A stretch of DNA of 32,713 bases from Phocaeicola plebeius. Its GTDB lineage: Bacteria; Bacteroidota; Bacteroidia; Bacteroidales; Bacteroidaceae. Where the stretch lies: the NCBI RefSeq assembly GCF_003437535.1, contig NZ_QSQT01000037.1, positions 1 through 32,713 of the forward strand, read 5' to 3'. Under the pieces are notes generated by a model. The model was given only the letters and a program-made list of their open reading frames with translations. It was not told the origin of the DNA and did no database searches. The translations under genes were made by a program, and so were the position numbers. The stretch's first letter is position 1. Each line of letters opens with the position of its first letter. This document shows, one piece after another, positions 1 to 8,455 of the stretch.

Positions 1-1
1 A

Positions 2-49
2 CTGAACGGATATCACCGGAAATGCTGAACGGGTATCCGCCGGAATATG
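2..49. repeat. Two tandem degenerate repeat units, possible insertion-sequence end
   Basis: Two imperfect units stand head to tail. Both begin CTGAACGG and continue with TATC, a CCGGAA core and an ATG, at 2-24 and 25-49. They lie directly before a reading frame that has no normal start. Arrays of such short repeats are typical of the ends of IS21-like elements, and the window edge cuts off whatever lies to the left. The repeats are seen directly; assignment to an IS end is inference. Confidence 0.4.
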
Positions 50-83
50 CACCACAATAAATGACTATATTAGAACTATATAT

Positions 84-620
84 TTGGATGATATATCCGC
101 TTTCCTGATATTATATTCCATTTTAGAAACTCTTGCTGACACTGAACCTGTTTATTTTGAAGAGAAGGATATTATGAAACAGGTTTTTGACTCATTATTT
201 GAATCTTTTATTCAAGGAATGAGAGATGCCAATGTAGGAGAAGATGAAAAATATTCAAATGGCTCTCCAATTTTTAAAGCTATAAAAGAGAAATGGTATA
301 ACGACTTACCAGGGATGTTGATAAAAAAGCCTAGGGAAATGAATCCCATAAAGAAAATAATCAAGGATAATAGTATTGACTGGAAGAAACTAAATAGACA
401 TTTTGCTACAGTAAAAAAAGAAGAAACAGGGATAAAGGACATTAAAGATTTAAGAAATACCATAATACATGACCGCAAAAATGACTATACAGAATTGTTA
501 GATATGAAAAATATAAACAATGATTTATCTTTTGCAGTTTGCATCATTCTATTGAGAGAACTAGGAATCACTAATGTTAATTTTAACAAGAACTGGGATA
601 AGTTGTCAATTATGAATTAG
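84..620 (+). CDS. HEPN-like domain protein, probably 5'-truncated
   Basis: The frame codes for about 178 residues, mostly alpha-helical and charged. Near its end it carries the pattern D-L-R-N-T-I-I-H-D (R124, H129), an R-x4-H signature of HEPN domains, which are often RNA-cleaving or RNA-binding parts of toxin and phage-defence systems. The first usable start is a TTG at 84; the next in-frame ATG is at 174. The frame stays open back to position 6, through repeat-like DNA, so the original start was probably lost when an insertion sequence landed here. It is low in GC, like the TA module that follows, and convergent with it. The HEPN call rests on one motif and on helical character; the exact subfamily and any partner are unknown. 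It may be a dead remnant. Confidence 0.45.
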   Translation: MDDISAFLILYSILETLADTEPVYFEEKDIMKQVFDSLFESFIQGMRDANVGEDEKYSNGSPIFKAIKEKWYNDLPGMLIKKPREMNPIKKIIKDNSIDWKKLNRHFATVKKEETGIKDIKDLRNTIIHDRKNDYTELLDMKNINNDLSFAVCIILLRELGITNVNFNKNWDKLSIMN

Positions 621-694
621 AAAAATGGTATGTCAAAACTTATTAACCATATGAATTATTGCTTGAAGTAGAGTTTGAACAGTATATAAGATAA

Positions 695-759
695 AAGAAG
701 AAGTAATATCATTACTCCAATACGAGGATGTATTATAGTTTTGATGTCCACTTCTTCTT
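695..759. terminator. Weak inverted repeat between convergent genes
   Basis: AAGAAGAAGT at 695-704 pairs with ACTTCTTCTT at 750-759, separated by a 45-base loop, in the gap between the convergent HEPN-like and PIN genes. It could serve as a terminator in both directions, but the loop is long and the stem is A/G-simple. Confidence 0.25.
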
Positions 760-772
760 ATTGTTCTTTAGG

Positions 773-1282
773 CTATTTGCGCCATTTGTTTAGTCTGTTT
801 TCTATCTCACGTGATGGAAGCCTGTTATTGATTTTAAATAGTTTTTCCAGCATGTCTGCTCCATTCTGTTTAGGTATAATTTGATAATCTTCAACAAGCA
901 TATCAAATATTTTAAGTATTCCACAAACTTCAACCCCTGATTTACTTGCAGATTTTCTTAACTTGCCATCTCCTGTCAATAAAGTATAATTATTCTTTTT
1001 GGCATAAAGCCAAACGGAACAGTCGGTGATGGACACATTATTCTCGCAGGTAGTTTGAAATTCTGCTATTTCTATTACTTCAATGGCTGAATGGAGTTTT
1101 ACTGTCAGTTTATTTTGTCTAATATATGATTCAACTTTTTTCTGTTGTAAAGGTTCGGTCAACTCATGGACAACAAAATCTGTGGTGTGAATGTCTATGG
1201 GCAGACTGAAAAACTCATCCAATAAATCTACAGATATAAGATCTATGAAGATATTTGTATCATTAACAACAATTGTCCCCAT
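773..1282 (-). CDS. PIN-domain protein, putative toxin of a TA-like module
   Basis: This 169-residue protein has PIN-type nuclease features: an N-terminal beta strand leading to N-D8-T-N, an acidic E40 in the second motif, S-I-T-D87 and L-L-T-G-D105. These positions fit the metal-binding acidic residues of PIN RNases. Its ATG lies one base after the stop of the XRE/ImmA gene, so the two are transcribed, and perhaps translated, together with the regulator first. PIN proteins paired with an XRE/ImmA-IrrE protein recur as toxin-antitoxin-like or defence modules. In this reading the PIN protein cuts RNA and the upstream protein restrains it. The fold is fairly safe; toxicity and target are inference. 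Confidence 0.75.
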   Translation of the reverse strand: MGTIVVNDTNIFIDLISVDLLDEFFSLPIDIHTTDFVVHELTEPLQQKKVESYIRQNKLTVKLHSAIEVIEIAEFQTTCENNVSITDCSVWLYAKKNNYTLLTGDGKLRKSASKSGVEVCGILKIFDMLVEDYQIIPKQNGADMLEKLFKINNRLPSREIENRLNKWRK

Positions 1283-1283
1283 A

Positions 1284-2336
1284 TCAGATAAAGTTTAATG
1301 ATGAGCGTACTTCGTTTACTGAGCAATTCAACAAAGAAGATGCTTTGCTTATGGATATTATCTCTTGAGAAATAGCCTTATAAACCAATCCTAAGAATCG
1401 GTGACTTTGTTCTTGAGGGTAGCGGGTTTCCTTAATCTGCTCATTAAAATCTGAAGAACTGTTTTTCTTTATGCAGTATCCTTTATATCTTTGTTCAGTA
1501 ATAATACTGGCTTCTTTTGCTTTGTACATGAGTGCATCAATGGATATACCAAATTGTATCTGGATAGGTATAAGTTCTTGCAATGAAATATCTTTTCTGG
1601 ATACGCCTATAAGTCGGATAAATTCTGAGGTCGGTATAAGCATTTCATTAGCGAAGATGTTACACAATCTTTCTCTTTCCTTGTCCTGTAATTCTTGAGC
1701 AAAGTTCAACAACAGATGACCTAATTCATGTAAGGCAGTAAATCGTTGTCTTTCTGCAGTTGCATTCTTATTTACAATGATAACAGGAACCGTTTTATTT
1801 ATAAATCCGCTTAATCCATCAAATTCAGTTTCTGCATCCAGATGTATTACCTTTATACCATTTTCTTCAAGAAGAAAAGTAATGTTGCTGATGGCATCTT
1901 CTCCTAATTTCCAATCGTTACGTAATTTGCCAGCTACGGTGATCGCATCATTCTTTTCCTTGATAATAATATCCTTATAGTCTATATGAAAAGAATTATC
2001 CATATCCAGCAGATTTTCTATTTCCATATATCTCTCTATTTCGTCTATTACCTTTTCCTTTATTCCTTTTAGTGAAGAAGATTTAAGTTTGCTCTTTTTC
2101 CTGAATTCAATATCTTCCACTGTCACATTATATGGGCGAAAGAAAAAATCCACACTAACATTAAGTGCTTTGGATAAGGCTATAAGTATGGTGCTGTCTG
2201 GCATCATTATACCTTTTTCATATTTTGAGATAGACTGCTTCGATACGATATGATTCATTTTTTCGCAAAGACTATCCATAGATAGGCCATTCATAAGTCT
2301 GGCACTTTTAAGTCGCTGTGAAAATATCTGTTTCAT
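1284..2336 (-). CDS. XRE-family regulator fused to ImmA/IrrE metallopeptidase
   Basis: The protein has 350 residues. Residues 5-65 form an XRE/Cro-type helix-turn-helix (S-K-Q-S-I-S-K-Y-E-K-G core). A linker follows, then an ImmA/IrrE zincin domain with H203-E-L-G-H207 and a likely third ligand E231 in the stretch F-A-N-E-M-L-I-P. Such fusions bind DNA and can cleave a partner repressor or antitoxin. Here the protein most likely represses its own promoter and acts as the antitoxin or regulator for the PIN protein directly downstream (gap of one base). A promoter with a small palindrome sits just upstream. Low GC and position inside the inferred integrated element suggest horizontal transfer. 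Family assignment is strong; the antitoxin role is inferred from gene pairing. Confidence 0.85.
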   Translation of the reverse strand: MKQIFSQRLKSARLMNGLSMDSLCEKMNHIVSKQSISKYEKGIMMPDSTILIALSKALNVSVDFFFRPYNVTVEDIEFRKKSKLKSSSLKGIKEKVIDEIERYMEIENLLDMDNSFHIDYKDIIIKEKNDAITVAGKLRNDWKLGEDAISNITFLLEENGIKVIHLDAETEFDGLSGFINKTVPVIIVNKNATAERQRFTALHELGHLLLNFAQELQDKERERLCNIFANEMLIPTSEFIRLIGVSRKDISLQELIPIQIQFGISIDALMYKAKEASIITEQRYKGYCIKKNSSSDFNEQIKETRYPQEQSHRFLGLVYKAISQEIISISKASSLLNCSVNEVRSSLNFI

Positions 2337-2357
2337 GGCTTTAAATTTTAATGGTTA

Positions 2358-2397
2358 CAAAGATAGTGGTTTTTGTTTGATTTGTCAACCTTGGTTG
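2358..2397 (-). promoter_or_regulatory. Promoter and possible self-operator of the XRE/ImmA-PIN operon
   Basis: Read on the - strand, TATCTTTG (2358-2365) fits TAnnTTTG and lies about 22 bases upstream of the ATG. A TTGACA hexamer (2383-2388) stands 17 bases further upstream, as in a classic sigma-70 layout. A perfect small palindrome CAACC-tt-GGTTG (2386-2397) overlaps the -35 hexamer and is a natural site for the XRE protein to repress itself. Motifs are visible; function is inferred. Confidence 0.5.
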
Positions 2398-2421
2398 GGA
2401 TTTAATCTAGAGAAAAACTCC

Positions 2422-2477
2422 TTTAGTGCAAGGTGCAAGCCTCCTTATATATTAAGGGGCTTGCACCTTGCACTAAA
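2422..2477. repeat. Long near-perfect hairpin (25 bp stem)
   Basis: The 20-base arm at 2422-2441 is the exact reverse complement of 2458-2477 (contains GTGCAAGGTGCAAGCC). Inside it, CCTTA (2443-2447) pairs with TAAGG (2453-2457), leaving a 5-base loop and one bulged T. There is no T-run right after either arm, so it is not a classic terminator. It lies upstream of the TA-like operon, near the inferred end of the integrated element. Confidence 0.8.
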
Positions 2478-2681
2478 AGTGTAGCAGAGAGCCTTGGAAA
2501 ATATTTATTATCAATCATTTGGCGTTTAGTTCGAAAAAGATTATCTTTGAACCATGAATTAGTGATGACGGAGGTTGTCAACAAGGGTTCATTAGAGATT
2601 TGGCAGTTTTGCTACAAAAATGCTACAGAAAGAAGTCTTGACAAGTGTAAAACTAATTGATATACAGAGTTGAAGCTGAAA
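2478..2681. other. Gene-free stretch inside the element end
   Basis: No convincing gene is seen. Short open frames on both strands lack family motifs and overlap the hairpin and tRNA-like segments. The stretch is probably terminal non-coding DNA of the integrated element. Confidence 0.5.
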
Positions 2682-2704
2682 GGTTCGAGTTCCCCAGCTT
2701 CCGC
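2682..2704 (+). other. 3' fragment of a serine tRNA gene: probable att site of an integrated element
   Basis: The piece starts GGTTCGAGTTCCCC and continues AGCTTCC-G-C. TTCGAGT fits a T loop, TCCCC the 3' strand of the T stem, AGCTTCC the 3' strand of an acceptor stem, and G (2703) the serine discriminator base. The bases before it (AAAGG) do not pair with TCCCC, and no anticodon arm precedes it, so only the 3' end of a tRNA is present. A strong terminator follows at once, as after a real tRNA gene. Elements that integrate into tRNA 3' ends leave this kind of fragment at the far end. Its + orientation puts the intact tRNA and the body of the element to the left, outside the window. Confidence 0.5.
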
Positions 2705-2714
2705 TTTCTGATAG

Positions 2715-2742
2715 AACTCCGCCAATTGGCGGAGTTTTTTTT
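2715..2742 (+). terminator. Strong intrinsic terminator after the tRNA fragment
   Basis: A perfect 22-base palindrome (2715-2736, AACTCCGCCAA and its mirror) is followed by a run of T. This is a textbook Rho-independent terminator. With no gene directly before it, it is best explained as the original terminator of the tRNA gene whose 3' end lies at 2682-2704. Confidence 0.8.
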
Positions 2743-3169
2743 GTGCCCTTTTGTATATTATTTTTGGTTCTGTTTTGTTGTAGCGTCGCACTTTTTTAGA
2801 AAAAGAATCTTTGTTCAAAAAAACTTGGATGTAACGGATGTTGTCATACCTTTAAACTGTAACTTCTTTTATTTTATTGTTAGAATGTGTATGTCTATGT
2901 GAAGCCTTTCTGATTCCTTGTTTGTTTTTTAACTCATATAATATTAATAATATTTAATTTTATTCATTTTTCTATATATAAAGAGTGGATTATTTAAAAT
3001 ATATCTATATTTGTACTATGAATAATTTTATAAATGTAAACATTAATGTAATATCTATGAAAATTAGCCATGGATATTTTTAAAATATTTAATTGATATC
3101 TTGTTGACTTCTCGTCTTTTTTGAATAATAAATTCTAATTCTAAGTTATATCATTAATCTAATTAATTT
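2743..3169 (+). promoter_or_regulatory. AT-rich leader of the SusC-like gene with candidate -7 box
   Basis: No gene is seen in this stretch. TATATTTG at 3006-3013 matches the Bacteroidetes -7 consensus TAnnTTTG, but no clear TTTG is found at the usual -33 distance. If used, the transcript would carry a leader of about 150 bases, long enough for post-transcriptional control as seen for other SusC-type genes. No sigma/anti-sigma or hybrid two-component gene is adjacent. Confidence 0.4.
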
Positions 3170-6100
3170 ATGAGAATTGGTAGGTTTTCACAAATGTTTT
3201 TATTGTTGGTTGTTTCCGGATGGGGAACTGTATGGGCTGCTCCTGAAAAGTCAGTGGATGCATCTATACTACAACAGTCTGCTAAAATTACCACTCAAGG
3301 TACAGTTGTTGACGCTCAAGGTGAGCCTTTGATAGGTGTAAGTATTCTTGAAGTTGGTACTACAAATGGTACGATTACGGATATTGATGGTAAGTTTACT
3401 TTACAAGTAACTTCTGGAGCTACACTTGAATTGTCTTATATAGGTTATAAGACACAACAGTTAAAAGCTGTATCAGATCTTGGAACTATTCAAATGTCTG
3501 ATGATACTGAGGTCCTTCAGGAAGTAGTGGTGACTGCTTTGGGTATCAAGCGTGAAAAGAAAGCTTTGGGTTATGCCATTCAGGAAGTCAAAGGAGAATC
3601 TTTGGTTGAAGCCCGTGAAACAAACCTCGCTAATGCTTTGTCTGGTAAGATTTCGGGTGTACAGGTTATTCGTTCTAGTAATGGACCTGGTGGATCTTCA
3701 AAAATTCAGTTGCGTGGTGCAAACTCTGTGACAGGTACAAATCAGCCGTTGATTGTGGTTGATGGTGTTCCTATGGATAACTTTACCGGTGCAGATAATG
3801 CGGACTTTTATAATCCGTCTTTGGATATGGGTAATGGTCTTTCAGATATTAATCCGGAAGATATTGAATCAATGTCCGTTTTGAAAGGTGCTTCTGCTGC
3901 CGCACTTTATGGATCTCGTGCAGGTAATGGTGTTATTTTGATTACAACAAAAAAAGGTACTAAACGTGAAGGTTTAGGTATTACCATTTCTGGATCAGTT
4001 TCTGCAGAAACGATTTTCATGAATCCTAAGATGCAGAAATCATTTGGTCAAGGTGATAATGGTGCATATAATACAGAAACATCCAATAGCTGGGGACCTG
4101 CTATGGGAAGTGAATATACCTTCAACGGACAAAAACGCGTGATGCAGTATTATGATAACGTAGACGCATTTTTCAAGACTGGTCTTAATTTGACGGAAAG
4201 TATCTCTTTCTCTCAGCAGTATGATAAGACATCTATCTATGCGTCTTTGAACCGAATGGATGATTCAAGCAAGATTCCTGGAGCTACATTGGATCGTACA
4301 AACTTGACTTTGCGTGCTTTTTATACATTTGGTAAGGATGATCGCTGGAGTTTGGATGCAAAGGTACAGTATATCAATACGAATGCAGATAACCGACCAA
4401 TGACAGGTTCAAACGATCAGAATATGTTCCGCACTATTTACCAGTTGCCTTCTTCAATGGATATTCGTGATTATAGCAATCCTTTGACTGATGAAGGTAA
4501 AATTAATTGGTATAATAATAGTGGAATGAACCCTTATTGGGCTGAACTGTATAATACGAACCATGATACTCGTAACCGTTTTTTGATGAATGCTTCTTTG
4601 AAGTATAAATTTACAGATTGGTTGAATGCGGAAATCAAAGCGGGTAGCGATATGTATAATACAGAAAGCAATAACAAACTATATGCTGGAAGTAATCGTA
4701 ATAATGGTAACAGCCAATATAGCTTGGAAGAAAAGAAGTTTTATGAAAATAACTTCAGCTTTTTGATTAGCGCTCAGAAAGACCATTTGATTGATAAGTT
4801 TGGTGGTACAATGACTTTTGGTGGAAACTTGATGGAAAGAAAAACCACCGGCTTAAAAGGTGATGCAACCAAACTTACAGTTCCAAACTTGTTTAACTTG
4901 TTGAATAGTAGTAAGAATGACCGTAACTTTAAGGAAACTTACAATCACAAGAAAATTAATTCATTGTATGGTACATTGGGTATTAACTATGATGGATGGG
5001 TATTCTTGGATGCAACTTTCCGTAATGACTGGTCTTCAGCTTTGAGTAAGGAAAATCGTTCTTTCTTCTATCCATCAATTTCAGCTTCTTGGATTATCAG
5101 TGATATGGTTGGAAAAATGGATAAGATGATGCCGTCATGGTTTACTTATGCTAAAGTACGTGCTTCTTTTGCTCAAGTAGGTAATGATATGGATGCGTAT
5201 CAGTTGTATAATTATTATGAAATATCTTCCGACCCTAATGGTAATACAACAGGTAAGCCTCTTGAAACTTATTATGATTCAACAGTGCAAAGTGAGTTGA
5301 TTTCTTCATGGGAAGCCGGCTTGGAATTGAAATTCTTCAACAATCGTTTAGGATTTGATGTGGCATGGTATAAATCAAATGCAAAGCGTCAGTTGATGAA
5401 TATTCCGATGGATAATATGTCTGGATACAAATCTCGTAAGATTAATGCAGGTAATATTCAGAATACAGGTATTGAGTTGATGATTAATGCACGTCCTATT
5501 GAAACAAATGATTTTAGCTGGGATACTCAGTTCAACTTCTCTAAGAATAATAACAAGGTTATTGAATTAGCTCCTGGAGTTGATAAATATGAATTAGGTG
5601 GTGCCGCTGAATTAAAAGTTTACGCTGTGCAGGGTGGTAACTATGGTGAGATTTGGGGTACCAAGTTTATGCGTGTAACGGATGAAAATAGTCCGTATTA
5701 TGGTAAGTTATTATTAAATAAAGCTGGTTTGCCTCAGTCTACAGGGGTTTCTGAGAAGATTGGTGATCAGCAGGCCGACTGTATGTTAGGTTGGAATAAC
5801 AGCTTTAGATATAAGAACTTTGCTTTGAGCTTCCAGATTGACGGACGTTTAGGCGGTGATATTTATTCTTATACTAATTATGCATTACAGATTGCCGGCC
5901 GTGCAGAATGTACAGCACCGGGTGGAATGCGTGAGAATTTTGTAGTGGATGGTGTAATTGCCCAGCAAGATGGAACATACGCTCCTAGTACAATAAAGGT
6001 TTCTCAGCAGGATTATTGGCAGGCTATAGGTACAGGTAATACTGGTATTGGAGAAGCAAATATTTATGATGCAACCAATATTCGTTTGCGTAATATTGCG

Positions 6101-6316
6101 TTGAACTATTCATTTCCATCATCTATGTTAAAGAAGACTATTTTCCAGCAGTTGAAATTAGGTTTCTCTGTGAATAACGTATGGATGATTTACAGTGATA
6201 TGAATGGCATAGATCCTGAAGCTGTATTTATCACAAATACTAATGCTACAGGTTTTGAGAACTGTGCATCTCCTACATCACGTTCTTATTTATTTAACGT
6301 TACTCTTGGTTTCTAA
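3170..6316 (+). CDS. SusC/RagA-family TonB-dependent outer membrane transporter
   Basis: This is a full-length SusC-like receptor of 1048 residues. A Sec signal peptide (about 1-23) is followed by a carboxypeptidase-D regulatory-like domain (about 42-110: G-T-V-V-D-A-Q-G-E-P-L-I-G, then D-G-K-F-T-L). A TonB-box-like E-V-V-V-T-A-L-G-I comes next near residue 118, then a plug with I-V-V-D-G-V-P and S-V-L-K-G-A-S-A-A-A-L-Y-G-S-R-A, and a long beta-barrel ending in phenylalanine (V-T-L-G-F). These proteins pull glycan fragments across the outer membrane using TonB energy and work under a SusD lid, which is the next gene 18 bases downstream. The downstream enzymes suggest N-glycan fragments as cargo, which is inference. 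It lacks an N-terminal anti-sigma-interacting extension. Confidence 0.96.
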   Translation: MRIGRFSQMFLLLVVSGWGTVWAAPEKSVDASILQQSAKITTQGTVVDAQGEPLIGVSILEVGTTNGTITDIDGKFTLQVTSGATLELSYIGYKTQQLKAVSDLGTIQMSDDTEVLQEVVVTALGIKREKKALGYAIQEVKGESLVEARETNLANALSGKISGVQVIRSSNGPGGSSKIQLRGANSVTGTNQPLIVVDGVPMDNFTGADNADFYNPSLDMGNGLSDINPEDIESMSVLKGASAAALYGSRAGNGVILITTKKGTKREGLGITISGSVSAETIFMNPKMQKSFGQGDNGAYNTETSNSWGPAMGSEYTFNGQKRVMQYYDNVDAFFKTGLNLTESISFSQQYDKTSIYASLNRMDDSSKIPGATLDRTNLTLRAFYTFGKDDRWSLDAKVQYINTNADNRPMTGSNDQNMFRTIYQLPSSMDIRDYSNPLTDEGKINWYNNSGMNPYWAELYNTNHDTRNRFLMNASLKYKFTDWLNAEIKAGSDMYNTESNNKLYAGSNRNNGNSQYSLEEKKFYENNFSFLISAQKDHLIDKFGGTMTFGGNLMERKTTGLKGDATKLTVPNLFNLLNSSKNDRNFKETYNHKKINSLYGTLGINYDGWVFLDATFRNDWSSALSKENRSFFYPSISASWIISDMVGKMDKMMPSWFTYAKVRASFAQVGNDMDAYQLYNYYEISSDPNGNTTGKPLETYYDSTVQSELISSWEAGLELKFFNNRLGFDVAWYKSNAKRQLMNIPMDNMSGYKSRKINAGNIQNTGIELMINARPIETNDFSWDTQFNFSKNNNKVIELAPGVDKYELGGAAELKVYAVQGGNYGEIWGTKFMRVTDENSPYYGKLLLNKAGLPQSTGVSEKIGDQQADCMLGWNNSFRYKNFALSFQIDGRLGGDIYSYTNYALQIAGRAECTAPGGMRENFVVDGVIAQQDGTYAPSTIKVSQQDYWQAIGTGNTGIGEANIYDATNIRLRNIALNYSFPSSMLKKTIFQQLKLGFSVNNVWMIYSDMNGIDPEAVFITNTNATGFENCASPTSRSYLFNVTLGF

Positions 6317-6334
6317 TCAAAAAAAGAATTTTAA

Positions 6335-8329
6335 ATGAAAGCGATTGATAAATTATTTTTAGGGTTAAGCCTATTCAGTTTAGGATTAACTTCTTGCTCT
6401 GATTTTGATGAGGTGAATACAGACCCTTCTAAGACACAATTAGGATCTGTTAAATCCTACTTTGCCTTGAATCAGTCTTTTAGCAAGATTCAGATGGACC
6501 CTAGTACAGGTGAACGTGTATACGTTTATAACTGGGGAGAAGGTGCTCGTTTTCTTACAGAGAAGAAACATCTGTCTATTGGTAATTATGATGATGATTA
6601 TATCAGCTCTTTTTACTATCCAGCAATTGCATTTTCTATAAATAATGCGACACTGGCTGTTCAAATAGCTGAAACTCATCCGGATGAGGTGGTCGATCAG
6701 AAATTTTATCCGAATATGAAGCAGTTTGCTCGCATTTGGCGTGCATATTTGTTAGCACAGTTTGCTGATAGTTTTGGTCCTTGTGCTTTACCTCAAGATT
6801 TGACGGGGGGATTGAATCCTGTATATAGCAGCGAGAAGGATACATACAATTATATATTGGATGAATTAGCTGATGCGGTAAAAGCGATAGATGTATCTGT
6901 TGAACCAACAGAAGATCAGGCAAAATGTGACCCTTATTTTGGGTACGATGCCACAAAATGGGTGAAATATGCCAATTCATTGCGAATGCGTTTGTCTATG
7001 CGTTTGAGCAATCTGAAAGATAGGGATCCTGAAATGTATGCTAAAGCTGTAGCTCAGTTTAAGGATGCAGCTGCTGATTTGAGTAAGACAATCAGTGAAG
7101 ATGCGGATATTATGGAAATTGTGCAGAATAATGGATGGGATGATTATTCTGGTCCGTATACCCGCTCTTATAATCAGCATTGTTTGTCTGGTACTTTGGC
7201 TAATTTGATGACTAACTTAGGAGGAATTTCTATTCAAGAACAACGCCCTGATATTGCAGCAAGTTACATAAAAGATGCTGATTATTTAGGAAAGCGTTTT
7301 GAGAAGCATTTTGTATTGAATACTGATAATCCGACTAAAGGATATTGGATGGACGGACTTCCTGAAAACTTGGATCCTCGTGCATTGAAATTATATTATT
7401 TACCTTATGATTCAAATGCAGATAATACGATTGATATAGGTTCTGAAGTGAAAAAATATAAAGGTACTTTTGGGCTTATTTCTTTTGAAGACGAGACAGA
7501 TACCATAAAGATAGATGGTACGTATTCTTGGAATGGTATACCTGCTGGTACAACAACTAGTTTTTCGCCTTCTATGTCTAAGAACGAGTTGCCTAATAGT
7601 AGTAGTGCACGTTTGAATAATTATCCTATATTGGGTTCTCAGGCTAGAGATGCAAAGGAAAAGATGGTTTACTTCGGTCCATGGGAAACTTATTTCCTTG
7701 TTGCTGAGGCCTTGGAACGTCAGTGGGTTACACCGGGTGAAGTTGGTGGTCTTACTGCAGAAAATGCTTATAATAAAGCTGTTAAATTGAGCTTTATTCA
7801 TTTTGGCGTTTCTCAGTATTACGATGATTATATTAGTTCGAGAGAGTATAATCGCGTAGGTACTTCTGTGGCATATAATCATACAGATCCTGCTTCTTCT
7901 GTGACAATGAAGTATGTTGATGGTTATACAGATCAGGAAGGAACTGTTCAATATCAGTATCCAGATGGAACTCGTACATTGTATGGTAATCAGTTGAATG
8001 ATCATTTATCAAAAATATTTACTCAAAAATACATTGCTCAATTGCCATATTTGGTGCAAGAGTGTTGGTCTGATTATCGTCGTGTAGGCTTGCCATTCTT
8101 TGACATTATAGCAAATGAAAAAATGATGACAGGCACTGATATGACTGAGTGGGATCCGGAATCATGGAAATCTGGACAGAAATGGCAGTATTATCCGCAG
8201 CGTATGAGATACCCGACTACGCTTGATAATGCAAATCCAACGGAATATAAGCACGCATTGGAATTATTAGGTGGTGCTAATACTACGATGGTTCCATTGT
8301 GGTGGTCATTGGCGTATAGTCAGAAATAA
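6335..8329 (+). CDS. SusD-like outer membrane glycan-binding lipoprotein
   Basis: The 664-residue protein begins with a lipoprotein signal peptide, with lipobox L-T-S-C at C21, followed by S-D-F-D-E-V-N-T-D-P-S, a start typical of the SusD/RagB (SusD-like_2) group. The rest is helix-rich with the family's usual late Q-K-Y-I-A-Q-L and S-D-Y-R-R-V-G-L-P segments. It is probably a little longer than most relatives. SusD-like proteins sit on the cell surface as a hinged lid on their SusC partner and capture the glycan. Its gene directly follows the SusC gene in the same operon. The ligand cannot be read from the sequence; the neighbouring PNGase and fucosidase favour N-glycans. A large hairpin separates this gene from the enzyme genes. 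Confidence 0.95.
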   Translation: MKAIDKLFLGLSLFSLGLTSCSDFDEVNTDPSKTQLGSVKSYFALNQSFSKIQMDPSTGERVYVYNWGEGARFLTEKKHLSIGNYDDDYISSFYYPAIAFSINNATLAVQIAETHPDEVVDQKFYPNMKQFARIWRAYLLAQFADSFGPCALPQDLTGGLNPVYSSEKDTYNYILDELADAVKAIDVSVEPTEDQAKCDPYFGYDATKWVKYANSLRMRLSMRLSNLKDRDPEMYAKAVAQFKDAAADLSKTISEDADIMEIVQNNGWDDYSGPYTRSYNQHCLSGTLANLMTNLGGISIQEQRPDIAASYIKDADYLGKRFEKHFVLNTDNPTKGYWMDGLPENLDPRALKLYYLPYDSNADNTIDIGSEVKKYKGTFGLISFEDETDTIKIDGTYSWNGIPAGTTTSFSPSMSKNELPNSSSARLNNYPILGSQARDAKEKMVYFGPWETYFLVAEALERQWVTPGEVGGLTAENAYNKAVKLSFIHFGVSQYYDDYISSREYNRVGTSVAYNHTDPASSVTMKYVDGYTDQEGTVQYQYPDGTRTLYGNQLNDHLSKIFTQKYIAQLPYLVQECWSDYRRVGLPFFDIIANEKMMTGTDMTEWDPESWKSGQKWQYYPQRMRYPTTLDNANPTEYKHALELLGGANTTMVPLWWSLAYSQK

Positions 8330-8340
8330 TATTTAAAAGA

Positions 8341-8403
8341 ATAGCCTGACAACCTGTTTGCAGATATAATCTGCGTAAGAAATGGTTGTTAGGCTATTTT
8401 TTT
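8341..8403 (+). terminator. Compound hairpin terminator or attenuator between susD-like and GH29 genes
   Basis: A 14-base arm (8341-8354, ATAGCCTGACAACC) pairs with 8384-8397 with one G-U pair, followed by a T-run. A second inner hairpin GCAGAT/ATCTGC lies at 8360-8374. It looks like an intrinsic terminator inside the locus. Since only about 50 bases with no clear TAnnTTTG box lie before the next gene, it may act as a partial terminator that sets enzyme levels below SusCD levels. Confidence 0.75.
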
Positions 8404-8455
8404 GTGTATACAAATCTATTTTTTATATAAATAAAGAATGCAGTAATTGGTTGTT

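Noticed and set aside
2682..2704. A functional tRNA gene
   Set aside because: Only the T-loop to 3' end is present; the T stem does not pair on the 5' side and no anticodon arm precedes it.
2433..2902. Short open frames on both strands in the gap before the SusC-like gene
   Set aside because: They overlap the hairpin, the tRNA fragment and the terminator, show no family motif, and have atypical composition.
6440..8005. Antisense frames of 67-197 residues inside the SusD-like gene
   Set aside because: They mirror the coding strand of a clear SusD homologue and are rich in I, T and H as expected of shadow frames.
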